Shown here in pieces: positions 5,397-6,423 of a DNA stretch of 6,423 nt. The notes under the pieces were generated by a model, which worked only from the letters and a program-made list of their open reading frames with translations, searched no databases and was not told the DNA's origin. Origin of the DNA: an uncultured Desulfovibrio sp. (GTDB lineage: Bacteria > Desulfobacterota > Desulfovibrionia > Desulfovibrionales > Desulfovibrionaceae); NCBI GenBank assembly GCA_946490455.1, contig CAMLXE010000110.1, forward strand, positions 1 through 6,423, written 5' to 3'. Position 1 is the first letter of the stretch. The number at the start of each line of letters is the position of its first letter. A program made the position numbers and the translations under genes.

Positions 5397-6423
5397 TCAC
5401 GGATGGAGGCTCAGGCGTGTTTCCATATCCGGGTCCGGGGAAACCACAATGGTCGTTTCAAACCGATCAATCCGAACGGTTCCCGGTCTGGCTCCCCTGA
5501 TGGGATGAACAAACTTGGCCAGAGCGGCAAGCACGTCAACCTGGGTTTCGTCCTTGCGCCAGCTTTTGAGTACAGCCAGTATGGCTGCCTCTCTGAGCGT
5601 GGACTGCGGAATTTCCTGTGCCGAATGGTCACGTCGAATCAGTACATGGGCTCCGGGACCACCACCCGTATGGAGCCACAGATCGTGTGGAGATGCAAGC
5701 TTGAGCAGTTGCGCGTTGCCTTTGGCATCTCGTCCCCGCAGCAGAAGAAATCCGTCGCTGCTTCGGAAGGGCTGAACATTCCTGGGCAGTTCGGCAAGTC
5801 TGGTGCTTCGGTACTGGCTGGGACGACCGACAGGTGAAGCGGCTGTCAGAGTGGCCTGTGCCGCCAGTCCTGCCTGCTCGGCCTGCGCCAGCTCTTCCCG
5901 TACAGCGGAAAATCTGCCTTCAAGCAGCTCAAGTCCCCGCTTGCCACGGGCAGCCCTGTGAAAGAGTTCCGCCATATTTTCCCGAATGGTCAGACGGGGA
6001 TTCAGTTCAATTTCCTGTGGGCCCTGTTCGGTATCCAGCACGACAGAATCCTGCTTCTCATCGGGGGAAAATCTGTAGAGATTGGCCTGAAGCAGACAGG
6101 CCGTTTCCTGGGCAGCCTGCATGTTGCCAAGACGCACCCGTTCTGTTTCAAGCTTTTTCAGCAGCCGTTCAAGTCGGGTCGCTTCGGCAAGATGCGGTCT
6201 GGCAGCCTCGGCGCGGAACCGGGAAGCCATGCCGTGCAGAACCAGCGATTCACCTGCTGCCGCACAGGCCTGTATGGGATTTTCAACAACCAGCTCCTCG
6301 CGTCCTAGGCGTTGCTCGGGGGGAAGAGGCCATGCGGAAATGGTGCGGTTTCCGTCCTGATCCTCATAGACAAAAAGATCGCCACCACCGGCTTCAAGGT
6401 CGAGGAGCAGGGCACTCTGTTCT
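5397..6423 (-). CDS. NFACT family protein (RqcH / fibronectin-binding-protein-like), C-terminal part; 5' end outside window
   Basis: The minus-strand frame is open from the right edge (first full codon at 6422-6420) to the TGA at 5399-5397: 341 residues of a family usually near 500-570. The ATG at 6230 is internal, because the frame continues upstream with family-like sequence. NFACT proteins bind stalled large ribosomal subunits; the bacterial RqcH type recruits tRNA-Ala and adds alanine tails marking the nascent chain for degradation. Seen: a charged helical linker, then a stretch like the family core (LLQANLYRF near 6100, ELNPRLTIRENMAELF near 6008-5960), a second helical arm, and the NFACT-R RNA-binding domain at about 5777-5436. 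That domain carries SSDGFLLLRGRDAKGN, HDLWLHTGGGPGAHV (about 5687-5643) and GARPGTVRID. There is no C-terminal extension after NFACT-R, as usual in bacteria. The N-terminal domain with the residues needed for tRNA recruitment is outside the window, so tailing ability cannot be judged. Old annotations call such proteins fibronectin-binding; an intracellular role is more likely. Confidence 0.9.
   Translation of the reverse strand, partial: EQSALLLDLEAGGGDLFVYEDQDGNRTISAWPLPPEQRLGREELVVENPIQACAAAGESLVLHGMASRFRAEAARPHLAEATRLERLLKKLETERVRLGNMQAAQETACLLQANLYRFSPDEKQDSVVLDTEQGPQEIELNPRLTIRENMAELFHRAARGKRGLELLEGRFSAVREELAQAEQAGLAAQATLTAASPVGRPSQYRSTRLAELPRNVQPFRSSDGFLLLRGRDAKGNAQLLKLASPHDLWLHTGGGPGAHVLIRRDHSAQEIPQSTLREAAILAVLKSWRKDETQVDVLAALAKFVHPIRGARPGTVRIDRFETTIVVSPDPDMETRLSLHP

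Noticed and set aside
5403..5837. Plus-strand open frames opposite the NFACT gene
   Set aside because: Antisense to the conserved NFACT-R domain, and their translations show no coherent domain.

Overview
This 6.4 kb window reads as an ordinary stretch of bacterial housekeeping chromosome with moderate GC (roughly mid-50s percent by eye). It has dense coding, short intergenic gaps and no sign of mobile elements, CRISPR, tRNA or rRNA. Four protein families point to an anaerobic, sulfate-reducer-like deltaproteobacterium (Desulfovibrionaceae or a relative). They are a PurF of the [4Fe-4S] type, a citramalate synthase of the long LeuA-like type, a flavoredoxin-like flavin reductase and an NFACT-family protein. 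That placement is inference from remembered family resemblance, not from a search.

Layout: (1) positions 1-1222, plus strand: the last 406 codons of carB (carbamoyl-phosphate synthase large subunit), cut by the left edge. (2) 1223-1437: a 215-base gap holding a perfect 10-bp stem with a possible pseudoknot partner, and a smaller 7-bp stem that abuts the purF ribosome binding site. (3) 1438-2814: purF, complete. (4) 2833-4479: cimA, complete, 18 bases after purF and with a strong Shine-Dalgarno sequence. (5) 4480-4658: a convergent gap holding a textbook intrinsic terminator (15-bp perfect stem, 7 T). (6) 4659-5246, minus strand: a flavin reductase / flavoredoxin-like protein. (7) 5247-5396: its leader, with a candidate promoter and overlapping inverted repeats. 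(8) 5397-6423, minus strand: the C-terminal 341 codons of an NFACT (RqcH-like) protein, cut by the right edge.

carB supplies carbamoyl phosphate for pyrimidines and arginine, purF commits PRPP to purines, and cimA commits pyruvate plus acetyl-CoA to isoleucine. purF and cimA look like one transcription unit ending at the terminator, and carB may feed into it. The minus-strand pair is unrelated in function: an FMN-binding reductase, and a ribosome-associated quality-control factor upstream of it. No gap exceeds 300 bases.

I do not see a new multi-gene system here. The points most worth a second look are a Cys-rich C-terminal tail on PurF (CxxxCxxC beyond the usual cluster ligands), its lack of a propeptide despite keeping the cluster ligands, and the structured leaders of purF and of the flavin reductase.
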